64,000 nt of DNA. Source: an uncultured Clostridia bacterium. Its GTDB lineage: Bacteria; Bacillota; Clostridia; HGM11514. Below the pieces are notes generated by a model. That model was not told the DNA's origin. It worked only from the letters and a program-made list of their open reading frames with translations, and ran no database searches. Where the stretch lies: assembly GCA_934464705.1 (NCBI GenBank), contig CAKSKB010000003.1, positions 1 to 64,000 of the forward strand. The letters are read 5' to 3'. Each line of letters starts with the position of its first letter. Position 1 is the stretch's first letter. Shown piece after piece: positions 1 to 8,260 of the stretch. A program made the translations under genes and the position numbers.

Positions 1-45
1 TTTGATTATATCAAGGCTTTTATCATTGACGGCGAAATTTTTTAG
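1..45 (+). CDS. Possible 3' end of a gene starting left of the window
   Basis: Frame 1 stays open from the first base to a TAG at 43-45 (14 residues, ending in DGEIF). A good rho-independent terminator follows on the same strand at 79-101, which is what one expects after a real gene. The fragment is too short to assign to a family, and an open frame of this length could occur by chance. Confidence 0.3.
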   Translation, partial: FDYIKAFIIDGEIF

Positions 46-78
46 GAATTTTGTAACACATCATTGACAAACCAACAT

Positions 79-101
79 TTGCGGCAATTCCGCAAGTTTT
101 T
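79..101 (+). terminator. Intrinsic terminator, plus strand
   Basis: TTGCGG at 79-84 pairs with CCGCAA at 90-95 around a 5-base loop, followed by G and six T. It closes transcription entering from the left and so insulates the repeat region at 206-356 from that side. Confidence 0.7.
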
Positions 102-205
102 TCTTTTTATTTTTATATATACTGCTGTAAATAATTAAATATTTATTTATTAATCACAGTATTATTAAACTTTGTCTTTTTAAAAGAAATATTATTTGTG
201 CGGCA

Positions 206-356
206 TGCGTGTCACCATCCCCCTGACACATTTGTCACCCCCCTCATGACACATATGCATTACCCTCATGACAAATCAGTTTTACTGTCCACAATATTTT
301 TCGGGTTATCAACATTATTTTTGAAGTTATCCACACAAAAACAGCAGTTATCCACA
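206..356 (+). other. Origin-like region: iteron-type repeats plus phased DnaA boxes
   Basis: Two perfect DnaA boxes TTATCCACA lie at 327-335 and 348-356, a one-mismatch box TTATCAACA at 306-314 and a weaker CTGTCCACA at 285-293. All are on one strand with starts exactly 21 bp apart. Just before them are three TGACA(C/A)AT repeats at 224-231, 247-254 and 269-276 (22-23 bp apart), the first part of a TGACA/TGTCA palindrome. A very A+T-rich tract (about 105-195) lies to the left and could be an unwinding element. DnaA boxes and AT-rich tracts define bacterial origins; whether this is oriC, a DnaA titration/reactivation site or a DnaA-regulated region cannot be decided because neither dnaA nor dnaN is visible. 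Confidence 0.55.
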
Positions 357-363
357 AAAGAAA

Positions 364-391
364 AAGAGGGTTTCAAAGCGAAAACCCTCTT
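364..391 (-). terminator. Terminator of the metG-tatD operon
   Basis: AAGAGGGTTT (364-373) pairs with AAACCCTCTT (382-391); read on the minus strand it is followed by a TTTTTCTTTT tract. It begins six bases after the tatD stop codon. Confidence 0.75.
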
Positions 392-396
392 AAGAA

Positions 397-1164
397 TCAT
401 TCATTTATACCAAATACTCTGCACGCATTGTCATAGGTTATGCGGCACATTTCATCATAAGGCGTCGAGCGCAGATTTGCAAGAAACCTTATCGTATCCG
501 GAAGAAACAGCGACGAATTGCGCTTCCCTCTATTGGGAACCGGCGCAAGATACGGGCAGTCGGTTTCCGCAAGGATTCTGTCATCCGGGACAAAATCCGC
601 AGCTTCGGAAAGCTTCACGGCGTTCTTGAATGTCACCGACCCGGAAAACGAAATGTAGAATCCGAGTTTAAGCATTTGCTCAGCAAACTCACGGCTTCCG
701 GAAAAACAGTGCATAATGCCCTTAACCTTGCCTCCGAATGATTGAACTATCGAAAGCGTATCACCGTGGGCCTCACGGTCGTGAATAATAACCGGAATAT
801 CAAGCTTTACCGCCAATTCCAGCTGCCGGCGAAAAGCATCTCTCTGCACCTCTCTCGGGACATCGTCATAGTAATAATCAAGCCCGATTTCGCCCAATGC
901 GACCACCTTGTTTTTTTTGAAAAGCCCTTCCAGTTCAGCCAAAGTTTCATCATTTACCGTATCGGCAAACTCGGGGTGAATCCCTGCGGAGGCGTAAATC
1001 CAATCGTATTTTTCCGAAAGTTCTATACATTTATATGAACTTTCAATATCCGACGCAACATTGACTATACGGGCAATCCCGCTTTTGTGAATCTCGTCAA
1101 GAATCGTGTCACGGTCGGCATCAAACTGTTCATCGTCATAATGAGCGTGCGAATCGAAAATCAT
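397..1164 (-). CDS. tatD: TatD family metal-dependent hydrolase (DNase)
   Basis: 255 residues, the normal length for TatD. It starts MIFDSHAHYDD, the metal-binding HxH of the amidohydrolase-like TIM barrel; EIGLDYYY, IHDREA and CFSG follow in the usual order, and ETDCPYLAP near the C-terminus carries the last metal Asp. TatD proteins are cytoplasmic Mg2+-dependent 3'-5' exonucleases linked to DNA repair/quality control. An upstream in-frame Met at 1182 is less likely: AAGGAG lies 6 bases before 1164. Its start region follows the metG stop (1176) by 11 bases, so it is the second gene of a metG-tatD operon, the same order as metS-yabD near the Bacillus origin. Confidence 0.92.
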   Translation of the reverse strand: MIFDSHAHYDDEQFDADRDTILDEIHKSGIARIVNVASDIESSYKCIELSEKYDWIYASAGIHPEFADTVNDETLAELEGLFKKNKVVALGEIGLDYYYDDVPREVQRDAFRRQLELAVKLDIPVIIHDREAHGDTLSIVQSFGGKVKGIMHCFSGSREFAEQMLKLGFYISFSGSVTFKNAVKLSEAADFVPDDRILAETDCPYLAPVPNRGKRNSSLFLPDTIRFLANLRSTPYDEMCRITYDNACRVFGINE

Positions 1165-1175
1165 GTTGCGCTCCT

Positions 1176-3134
1176 TCAGCATACTTCAAAACCGCCCGGA
1201 ATATCCGAAAGTGTGGACACAACCGAAAGCTTGCCGTCCTTTTCGGCTGAAAGGATCATGCCTTCGGAGAGAATCCCCTTAATTTTTGCCGGCTTGAGAT
1301 TTGCAACTATAACAACGGTTTTGCCGAGCAAATCTTCCGGAGCATACCATTTTGCGATGCCCGAAACAATCGTGCGCTTTTCGGAGCCGCAGTCAAGCAG
1401 GAATTTAAGCAGCTTATCCGATCCTTCAACCTTTTCGCATTCCAGAACCTTAGCGGTTTTAAGCTTGACCTTAGCAAAATCGTCAATTTTTATTACAGGT
1501 TCCCCTTCTTCCTTCTTTTCCACGCTGTGTTTTTCGGACGCAGCAGGGTTCAGAGCTTCGAGCGCCTTAAGTTCGGCTTCAACATCGATTCTCGGGAACA
1601 TCGGATTGCCCTTGCACACTCTGAAATCGGACGGAATACCGCCCCAAACGGCGGCGCTGTCCCATTTTTTTGCGTTCTCATCCGTAACGCCGAGCTGTCT
1701 GAAAATTTCCTCCGATGTATCCGGAATAAACGGAGAAATAAGGGTTGCGATAATTCTTATGGATTCCGCAAGATTGTACATAACCGTCGCAAGCCTTGCT
1801 TTCTTTTCTTCGGACTTCGCAAGAACCCACGGAGCGGTTTCATCGATATACTTATTGGTAGCCGAAACAAGCTTCCAGATTTCGACAAGAGCGACATTGA
1901 ACTGCATGGATTCCATGAGTTCCTCGGTTTTTTTGAAGGTATCTGCGGCAAGAGCCGTGAGCCTTGCGTCTTCCTCGCCCTCCTCGCGGATTTCGGGGAG
2001 GGTTCCGCCGAAATACTTTTCAATCATAGAAACGGTTCTGGAAACGAGATTCCCGAGGTCGTTTGCAAGGTCGGAATTAATTCTGTGTATAAGCGCTTCG
2101 TTTGAGAAAACGCCGTCCGAGCCGAACGGAACCTCACGCAGAAGGAAATATCTGATAGCGTCAACACCGTACTTGTCCACAAGCACAAGAGGGTCAACAA
2201 CATTGCCCTTCGACTTGGACATCTTACCGCCGTCAAGCAGCAGCCAGCCGTGCCCGTAAACCTTCTTCGGGAGCGGCAAATCGAGAGCCATCAAAATTGC
2301 CGGCCATATAATCGTGTGGAAACGCACAATTTCCTTACCCACAAGATGAACATCCGCCGGCCAGTATTTTCTGAACAGCGAATCGTCATCGCTTAAATAG
2401 CCGAGGGCGCTGATGTAGTTTGTGAGAGCGTCCAGCCAGACATAAACTATGTGCTTTTTATCGAAAGTAACGGGAATACCCCAGGTAAAACTCGTTCTCG
2501 AAACGCATAAGTCTTCAAGACCGGGTCTTAAAAAGTTGTTGAGCATCTCGTTGCGCCTTGTCTGCGGAAGCAGAAAATCGTGGTTGTTTTCAAGCAGTTC
2601 AATCAGCTTGTCCTGATACTTGGAAAGGCGGAAAAAGTAGCTTTCCTCTTCGGTAAGTTCAACCTTCTGACCGCAGTCCGGACAGCACTTTCCGTCCGCA
2701 AGCTGAATTTCCGTCCAGAATGCCTCGCACGAGGTACAGTACCACCCCTCGTACTTGCTTTTATAGATATCGCCCTTTTCGTAGAGCTTTTCAAAAATCT
2801 TCTGAACAACAATTTCGTGGCGTTTATCGGTAGTTCTTATAAAGTCATCGTTCGAGATGTTGAGAACCTTCCATAACTGCTTGAAATTGCTGACGATTTC
2901 ATCAACATACTGCTTTGGCGTAACGCCCGCTGCCATAGCCTTCCTCTCGATTTTCTGCCCGTGTTCGTCGGAGCCTGTCAGGAAGCGGACATCATACCCT
3001 TTTTTACGCTTGTATCTTGCCATAGCGTCCGCCGCCACGGTTGTGTAAGCGTGACCTATGTGCAGCTTGTCGCTGGGATAATAAATCGGCGTGGTGATAT
3101 AAAATGTTTTATTCGATGTATTTTCCGTACTCAT
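1176..3134 (-). CDS. metG: Methionyl-tRNA synthetase
   Basis: 652 residues. Class I synthetase that charges tRNA-Met. Signature motifs are visible: HIGH in LHIGHAYTT near residue 28, and KMSKSKGN near residue 305. The zinc knuckle is of CTSC...CPDC type (residues ~130-150). The last ~110 residues (from IDDFAKVKLK) form the EMAP/Arc1p-like tRNA-binding domain, as in long clostridial MetG. The start at 3134 (MSTENTS) has GAGGAGG 6-8 bases upstream; the earlier Met at 3170 lies inside the promoter. Promoter at 3161-3189 is TTGACA, 17 bp, TAAAAT on the minus strand. First gene of metG-tatD. Confidence 0.96.
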   Translation of the reverse strand: MSTENTSNKTFYITTPIYYPSDKLHIGHAYTTVAADAMARYKRKKGYDVRFLTGSDEHGQKIERKAMAAGVTPKQYVDEIVSNFKQLWKVLNISNDDFIRTTDKRHEIVVQKIFEKLYEKGDIYKSKYEGWYCTSCEAFWTEIQLADGKCCPDCGQKVELTEEESYFFRLSKYQDKLIELLENNHDFLLPQTRRNEMLNNFLRPGLEDLCVSRTSFTWGIPVTFDKKHIVYVWLDALTNYISALGYLSDDDSLFRKYWPADVHLVGKEIVRFHTIIWPAILMALDLPLPKKVYGHGWLLLDGGKMSKSKGNVVDPLVLVDKYGVDAIRYFLLREVPFGSDGVFSNEALIHRINSDLANDLGNLVSRTVSMIEKYFGGTLPEIREEGEEDARLTALAADTFKKTEELMESMQFNVALVEIWKLVSATNKYIDETAPWVLAKSEEKKARLATVMYNLAESIRIIATLISPFIPDTSEEIFRQLGVTDENAKKWDSAAVWGGIPSDFRVCKGNPMFPRIDVEAELKALEALNPAASEKHSVEKKEEGEPVIKIDDFAKVKLKTAKVLECEKVEGSDKLLKFLLDCGSEKRTIVSGIAKWYAPEDLLGKTVVIVANLKPAKIKGILSEGMILSAEKDGKLSVVSTLSDIPGGFEVC

Positions 3135-3160
3135 GTACTCATCCTCCTCAAATAAGTTAT

Positions 3161-3236
3161 ATTTTATCATATTATTGCGGTTTTGTCAAATTATATTTCA
3201 TATATTATTGACAAAAATTTCAGTTTATGATATATT
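3161..3236. promoter_or_regulatory. Divergent promoters for metG (-) and the GH89 gene (+)
   Basis: Minus strand: TTGACA (3184-3189), 17 bp, TAAAAT (3161-3166), reading into metG. Plus strand: TTGACA (3208-3213), 17 bp, TATATT (3231-3236), reading into the GH89 gene at 3267. The two -35 boxes are 18 bp apart back to back. Confidence 0.75.
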
Positions 3237-3266
3237 AAATCTAAATCAAAGCAAAGGAGATTTATA

Positions 3267-5426
3267 ATGGAGATAAAAAGCAATGAAAACAAAACGCTGA
3301 CCGAACTGATCGAGAGACTTTTACCGGGCAAAAGCAGCCTGTTTCGGTTTGAAAAAACCGCATCTGAAACCGATGAGTACTATGTTGAGCGTAAAAACGG
3401 CAAAATCGTGCTCGGCGGCTCAAACGTAAACAGTATCTGCATGGCGCTCGGGTACTACCTTAAGCATATCGCAAACGCCGATATTTCGTGGAGCTGTATC
3501 AGCGAACCGATCGAGATTGACGAAACGGCGGATTTTGAGCGGTATTATGCGAAGGTTCCTCAAAAGTACCGTACATATATGAATTTCTGCACACATTCCT
3601 ACAGCTGTGCGTGGTGGGACCGCGAGCGTTGGGAAAAAGAGATTGATATCATGGCGTTGAACGGCGTAAATCTGCCGCTTTCTGTGACCGGAACCGAAGC
3701 CGTATGGTACGAAACTCTGCTCGAACTCGGCTTCAGCGACAATGAAGCGAGAGAATATCTTGTCGGCCCTGCGTTTTCGGCGTGGCAGCTCATGGGCAAT
3801 ATCGAGAGCTTCTCCGGCCCGCTGCCGCTTTCACGGATAGAAAAAAGCAAAGCACTCGGCAAATGGATTTTAACCCGGCAGACGGAGCTTGGAATGACCC
3901 CGCTCCAGCAAGGCTTTACAGGCTGTGTGCCGATGGCGTTTATCGATAAATTCAAGGACTCTAAAATACTGCTCAAAAAGCACTGGAACAACATTTCCCG
4001 CACCGCACAGCTCGACCCCTCCGATGACCTTTTCATGACAGTCGGAAGAATTTATATGAAAAATCTCGAAAAGCTGTTCGGGCTGCACGGCTACTACTGC
4101 GCCGACCCGTTTCACGAAGGCGAGCCGCCGAAAAAAGGTTCGCAGTACCTCGCAGATGTCGGCAAAATCATTGCAGGGCTGATGAAGGAATCCGACGAAA
4201 ACTACACATGGGTTATGCAGGCATGGTCGCTCAGAAAAGATATCGCAACAGCCGTACCGAAGGAGCATCTTCTGATTTTCGACCTCAGAGGGACGACCGC
4301 ATATAACACCGAAGGCTTTTGGGGTTATGATTTTGTGGTCGGGTCGCTTCACAATTTCGGGGCGAGGATGAATCTTCACGGCGATGTAAAGCGCCTTGCG
4401 GAAAATCAGTACATTACCCTTAAAAGCAGATACGAAAACGCAGTCGGGACCGGGCTTTTCATGGAGGGAATCGGGCAAAATCCGCTGTATTACGACCTTG
4501 CGTTCGACATGCTTGCAAGCGGAAAGACGGTCAATCTTGACGAATGGATAAAAGGCTATGCGAAAAGGCGGTACAAAACCTCGGACTCGGTGAGCACAGG
4601 CAATATCAAGGCGGCAATCGACCTTGTATACGCCGAGGGCAGCGATAAAATGTATAACTGCGCCTCCCTTATATGCTCCCGTCCGTCGCTTGATGTCAAA
4701 AGCTGCGGCCCGTGCGACAGCTTTGACGAAACATATGATAACGGCAAGCTCTTTGCGGTTGCCGAAAATTACAAAAATATTAAAAGCACGGCACTCGGCT
4801 TCAAATACGATAAGCTGGATCTTTTAAGGCAGGCGCTTTCAAATTATGCACTCACCCTTTACAGAAGCACGATGAAATGCTATGCCGATGACGATTTTGA
4901 CGGATTTCTCCGCAAATCCGAGCAATTCAAAGACCTTCTGCGGGACATGGATAAGCTTACATATCAAATACCCGAATGGAGAATGGAAACCTGGACAGAG
5001 GCCGCAAAGGCAGCAGCGGAAAACGAGGAAGAAGCAAGGCTTTACGAGTACAACGCGCGTGAGCAGGTGACCTTCTGGGGCAATGAGGAAAAATCCTTGC
5101 TTTTCGACTATGCGTGGAAGGAATGGTCGGGTCTTATTTCGGGTTACTATCTAATGCGGTGGACGAAATTTTTCGATATGCTGACCGAAAAGCACAAAAA
5201 CGGCGAAAAATATACCGAGGACGGACTTGAGGTTTTTGAAGGAAGAATTGTGTGGGATGCCGACGATTTCAGGCGAAAGCTTGCGAAAGACGAGGTTGAA
5301 TGGGCACACTCGGCCGATGCTTTCGAGCCTTGCCGCGAGGATGACGGGCTCTTTGACAGCTTGATTGAAAAATATCAGTGCGTAAAAGTTGGTGAATTTA
5401 ATGAAAACAGCGGGGATAATATGTGA
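3267..5426 (+). CDS. Alpha-N-acetylglucosaminidase, glycoside hydrolase family 89
   Basis: 719 residues. GH89 enzymes (human NAGLU, Clostridium AgnC) remove terminal alpha-linked GlcNAc from heparan-type or mucin-type glycans. Family features seen: the small N-terminal alpha/beta domain (1-~95), then the TIM barrel with YRTYMNFCTHSYSCAWWDRE, the GVNLPLSVTGTEAVW segment, GFTGCVP, ADPFHEG, FDLRGTT, VGSLHNFGAR and MEGIGQNPLYYDL, and a helical C-terminal domain. No signal peptide is present, so it acts in the cytoplasm on imported oligosaccharides, unlike the large secreted clostridial forms with carbohydrate-binding modules. AAAGGAG precedes the ATG. Its 3' end overlaps tmcAL by 26 bases, suggesting co-transcription. 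Confidence 0.93.
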   Translation: MEIKSNENKTLTELIERLLPGKSSLFRFEKTASETDEYYVERKNGKIVLGGSNVNSICMALGYYLKHIANADISWSCISEPIEIDETADFERYYAKVPQKYRTYMNFCTHSYSCAWWDRERWEKEIDIMALNGVNLPLSVTGTEAVWYETLLELGFSDNEAREYLVGPAFSAWQLMGNIESFSGPLPLSRIEKSKALGKWILTRQTELGMTPLQQGFTGCVPMAFIDKFKDSKILLKKHWNNISRTAQLDPSDDLFMTVGRIYMKNLEKLFGLHGYYCADPFHEGEPPKKGSQYLADVGKIIAGLMKESDENYTWVMQAWSLRKDIATAVPKEHLLIFDLRGTTAYNTEGFWGYDFVVGSLHNFGARMNLHGDVKRLAENQYITLKSRYENAVGTGLFMEGIGQNPLYYDLAFDMLASGKTVNLDEWIKGYAKRRYKTSDSVSTGNIKAAIDLVYAEGSDKMYNCASLICSRPSLDVKSCGPCDSFDETYDNGKLFAVAENYKNIKSTALGFKYDKLDLLRQALSNYALTLYRSTMKCYADDDFDGFLRKSEQFKDLLRDMDKLTYQIPEWRMETWTEAAKAAAENEEEARLYEYNAREQVTFWGNEEKSLLFDYAWKEWSGLISGYYLMRWTKFFDMLTEKHKNGEKYTEDGLEVFEGRIVWDADDFRRKLAKDEVEWAHSADAFEPCREDDGLFDSLIEKYQCVKVGEFNENSGDNM

Positions 5427-6510
5427 ATACAACCCCTTCCACAACGGGCATTTGTACCACATAAACCAAACGAAAAAGCAAGCGGACGCAGTGGTGTGCG
5501 TTATGAGCGGAAGCTTCGTGCAAAGGGGTTTTCCTGCGGTGTGCGATAAGTTTTCGAGAGCGGATGCAGCCGTGCGACAGGGAGCCGATATAGTTATCGA
5601 ACTGCCTACGGTTTTTGCTCTGTCCTCGGCGGAAAAATTCGCATACGGAGGCATATCGGTTTTGGATTCGCTCGGCTTCGTTGATATGGTTTCTTTCGGA
5701 TCAGAAAGCGAAAATTTTCGTATTTTCGATGAAGAAAATGATGATTTCAAAAAGCAAATGCGCGCAGAGTTACATATGGGGCTCTCTTATGCCGCAGCAA
5801 AGGCAAATGCAGCAGCGAAAATTTTCGGAATTGAACTTTCAAACAAACCGAATGACATTCTTGCATACGAATATATAAAAACAATTAACAAACTCGGTTC
5901 AGACATGCAGCCGCTGATAATAAAAAGGCAGTTTAACGGATATCACAGTCAAACCCCGTGCGGAGAATATGCTTCGGCATCGTATATAAGAGAGCACCCG
6001 GGCGAGGCAAAAAAGTATATGCCGGAGCCGCTGCCCAAATCCGAAATAACGGACTTTGAAAAATATAAACTTGCCGCCCTTGCTCACCTGAGATGTGCGG
6101 ACGCTTCTGCACTCAAAAAAACATACGGCTGCGGCGAGGGACTGGAAAACAGAATAAAGCAAGCAGCAAACGATGCCGAAAGCTTTGATGAATTACTTGA
6201 AACCGCAAAAACCAAAAGATACCCGACCGGGAGAATATTAAGACTTATTGCCTGCTCCATGCTCGGAATAAATGCCGAAAATTTCACACCGGAATATATA
6301 CGCATACTTTCAATGAGCAAAAAAGGGTGCGGATTGTTAAGGGAATATTCCCCCTCCCTCCCGGTAATTACAAATCTTTCAAAGCAGCAAATTCCGTCAA
6401 AGCAGCTTGAAATTGATATAAAAGCCGGAAATTTAAGGTCACTCTTCACTAAAAACACAAAAGGCGGCAGTGATTTTCGGAGGTCGCCCCGTGTCATAAT
6501 AACCGAATAA
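5401..6510 (+). CDS. tmcAL: tRNA(Met) cytidine acetate ligase
   Basis: 369 residues. TmcAL (YlbM family) uses ATP and acetate to make N4-acetylcytidine at the wobble position (C34) of elongator tRNA-Met. The nucleotidyltransferase motif NPFHNGH lies at residues 12-18, followed by VMSGSFVQRG and RADAAVRQGADIVIELP, all typical. The ATG at 5401 is preferred over an in-frame codon at 5389 because GGTGA lies just upstream and the family starts M-K-x-x-G-I-I-x-E-Y-N-P. It overlaps the 3' end of the GH89 gene in another frame. A little shorter than the ~400-residue Bacillus protein. Confidence 0.92.
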   Translation: MKTAGIICEYNPFHNGHLYHINQTKKQADAVVCVMSGSFVQRGFPAVCDKFSRADAAVRQGADIVIELPTVFALSSAEKFAYGGISVLDSLGFVDMVSFGSESENFRIFDEENDDFKKQMRAELHMGLSYAAAKANAAAKIFGIELSNKPNDILAYEYIKTINKLGSDMQPLIIKRQFNGYHSQTPCGEYASASYIREHPGEAKKYMPEPLPKSEITDFEKYKLAALAHLRCADASALKKTYGCGEGLENRIKQAANDAESFDELLETAKTKRYPTGRILRLIACSMLGINAENFTPEYIRILSMSKKGCGLLREYSPSLPVITNLSKQQIPSKQLEIDIKAGNLRSLFTKNTKGGSDFRRSPRVIITE

Positions 6511-6537
6511 CCTGAGTATAATGTACAGGTGATGAAA

Positions 6538-7566
6538 ATGAAAAAAGTTATTATATATGTGCTGCTTATAACTGCGGCAGCGGCGGCATTTGCAGGTTAT
6601 CTTGAAAACAAGGCCGCTCCAAAGCCGAAAGAAGCGAAAACAGAGACTGCCGATTCTGCACAAATGCCCGTGATAGTTTGGGACAAAGCGTGCAAATATA
6701 ATAACACATTAAAGAGTGCTGATATCCTGGCACCGGTACTGTTCAGAATGAATTCGGAAGGCGGTTTTGACGAGCTTTCATCAAAAGAATTTACCGATTC
6801 GGTTAATGCAGATGTGTGGGGTGTGTTCACCAACGCATTTGACCCGGAACTGACACGAACCGTTATGCAAAACGAAGAAAAGCGAAAGCAGCTTTGCGAA
6901 CGCACGGCGGAGCTTTGCAATGCGTATGATTTAGAGGGCGTTAACATCGATTTTGAAAATATGTACAGTGACGACAGCGCACTTTTCACCGAATTTATAA
7001 AAGATTTATCGGAAAAACTGCACGAGAACGGCAAAATCCTTTCGGTTGATGTTACGAAAATAAATAAGGGAAGTATGTTTTATTCAATGTGTTACGACCG
7101 CGGTGAAATCAGCAAATATGCGGACTATGTAATTCTGATGGGCTACGACCAATACCCAAGAACCTCCCCGGTTCCGGGGCCTGTTTCGGCGCTAAACTGG
7201 ACGGAAGAAGCCATATTGGATATGCTTTCGGAGGTGCCGACCGAAAAATTCATTCTCGGCGTTCCTCTTTATACCAGGCTCTGGGAGCAAAACGGCGGCG
7301 TGATGGTATCCTCGAATGCGCTTTCAATGGACGAAAGTGAGCAGATTAAGCAGGAAAACGGCGGGCAATCGGTTTTGGATACGGACAGCGGACTTGATTA
7401 TTTTGAATTTGAAAACGGCGGCAGCAAATTTTCCGTATGGCAGGAAAACGGCTCATCACTTAAAAAGAGAATCGAGCTTGCTCAGAAATACAATCTGTCC
7501 GGAATCGCCTGCTGGTGCCTTGGCTTTGAAAACACAGAGGCAGATGAAATATTGAGCGGGTTATAA
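6538..7566 (+). CDS. Secreted or membrane-anchored GH18-like glycosidase (YaaH/YvbX type)
   Basis: 342 residues. One N-terminal hydrophobic helix (residues ~4-20, KVIIYVLLITAAAAAFAGYL) acts as a signal or anchor. The rest is a GH18 TIM barrel: LEGVNIDFE (catalytic Glu at the end of the DxxDxDxE-type strand, with N in place of the middle D), VILMGYDQY, and a C-terminal GIACWCLGFE strand. Proteins of this type, often with LysM domains (absent here), hydrolyse peptidoglycan or other GlcNAc polymers in spore cortex or cell wall. The start is ambiguous between ATG 6532 and 6538; AGGTG at 6527-6531 favours 6538. The last codons are part of the long terminator palindrome at 7561-7610. Confidence 0.8.
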   Translation: MKKVIIYVLLITAAAAAFAGYLENKAAPKPKEAKTETADSAQMPVIVWDKACKYNNTLKSADILAPVLFRMNSEGGFDELSSKEFTDSVNADVWGVFTNAFDPELTRTVMQNEEKRKQLCERTAELCNAYDLEGVNIDFENMYSDDSALFTEFIKDLSEKLHENGKILSVDVTKINKGSMFYSMCYDRGEISKYADYVILMGYDQYPRTSPVPGPVSALNWTEEAILDMLSEVPTEKFILGVPLYTRLWEQNGGVMVSSNALSMDESEQIKQENGGQSVLDTDSGLDYFEFENGGSKFSVWQENGSSLKKRIELAQKYNLSGIACWCLGFENTEADEILSGL

Positions 7567-7610
7567 CAGAAAAGACTTTAGGAAGCCTCCTAAAGTCTTT
7601 TCTGTTATAA
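7561..7610. terminator. Perfect 23-bp-stem bidirectional terminator containing both stop codons
   Basis: Bases 7561-7583 are the exact reverse complement of 7588-7610 with a 4-base loop AGCC. The left arm begins TTATAA, the last codon (Leu) and stop of the GH18-like gene; the right arm ends TTATAA, which is the Leu-stop of the convergent gene at 7605 read on the minus strand. Confidence 0.85.
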
Positions 7611-8114
7611 CCAAAATTCAATCCGAAAAAGCGGATAAAGCTTGCAGATATAATAAATGCATCCCAAAACACACAGAACAACAATTACTTTTTTCTTGCC
7701 GTTATACCTTTTTGCATAAATGTCTGCATAAAACACACCGGAAGTTATTACGGTTATTATATTAACCGCCACAAACCAGATTGCTGTAACATAAGGATTA
7801 TAAAAATTCAAAAGTGAAGGCATCATAAGTATGCCCGAAAGCAAATGTATCAGTGCATTATATGTCAAAAACTCATAATATACGCTTTTAAAAGATACGC
7901 TTGCTTTACTGAACAAATTAAATATAAAATTGTCAAGTATCGGAACAATCAAGACCCCAATTAAGACACAAACCGCCCTTGCAACAGCGAGCGGAACACT
8001 GTCACCCGATCTCACAAAGCAAAATTCCGTAAATAATATGTACGCTGCGATGATTAATATGCCAACCTCTGTATTCTTAACAGAATATATTGTACTGCGG
8101 ATTTTTGTAATCAT
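7605..8114 (-). CDS. Uncharacterised integral membrane protein, four predicted helices
   Basis: 169 residues, not recognised. Hydrophobic segments near residues 16-33, 42-62, 85-103 and 107-130, with a further one near 142-160, so four or five membrane helices; short Lys/Arg-rich loops follow. Start ATG has GGGGTATGGG upstream, a weak Shine-Dalgarno. A promoter candidate TTGACT, 17 bp, TAATAT lies at 8152-8175 on the minus strand. It is a single-gene unit between two terminators, convergent with the GH18-like gene. No motif suggests a function; Yip1-like or transporter-accessory roles are only guesses. Confidence 0.6.
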   Translation of the reverse strand: MITKIRSTIYSVKNTEVGILIIAAYILFTEFCFVRSGDSVPLAVARAVCVLIGVLIVPILDNFIFNLFSKASVSFKSVYYEFLTYNALIHLLSGILMMPSLLNFYNPYVTAIWFVAVNIITVITSGVFYADIYAKRYNGKKKVIVVLCVLGCIYYICKLYPLFRIEFWL

Positions 8115-8220
8115 TTTCCCATACCCCTTTAATTATTTCTGCTTTTATATTACCATATTTTTTTCTTAAAGTCAATATTTTTCAATAGCGTGGCAGAAAA
8201 AATTTTAGTCATTTTTGCAA

Positions 8221-8252
8221 AAAAGCTGCCTCACCTCTGTGAAGCAGCTTTT
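8221..8252 (-). terminator. Terminator of the hydrogenase operon
   Basis: AAAAGCTGC..TCAC pairs with GTGA..GCAGCTTTT across a CTCT loop with one internal mismatch. On the minus strand the hairpin runs into TTTTTT. It lies 9 bases after the hydA stop. Confidence 0.8.
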
Positions 8253-8260
8253 AATTTTAC

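Noticed and set aside
198..629. 143-codon plus-strand open frame over the DnaA-box region and into tatD
   Set aside because: Runs antisense to the conserved tatD 3' end, has no ribosome binding site, and its translation is low-complexity reading of the repeats and terminator.
1087..2259. 390-codon plus-strand open frame inside metG
   Set aside because: Antisense shadow of a fully conserved metG; Ser/Leu-rich translation typical of reverse-frame reading.
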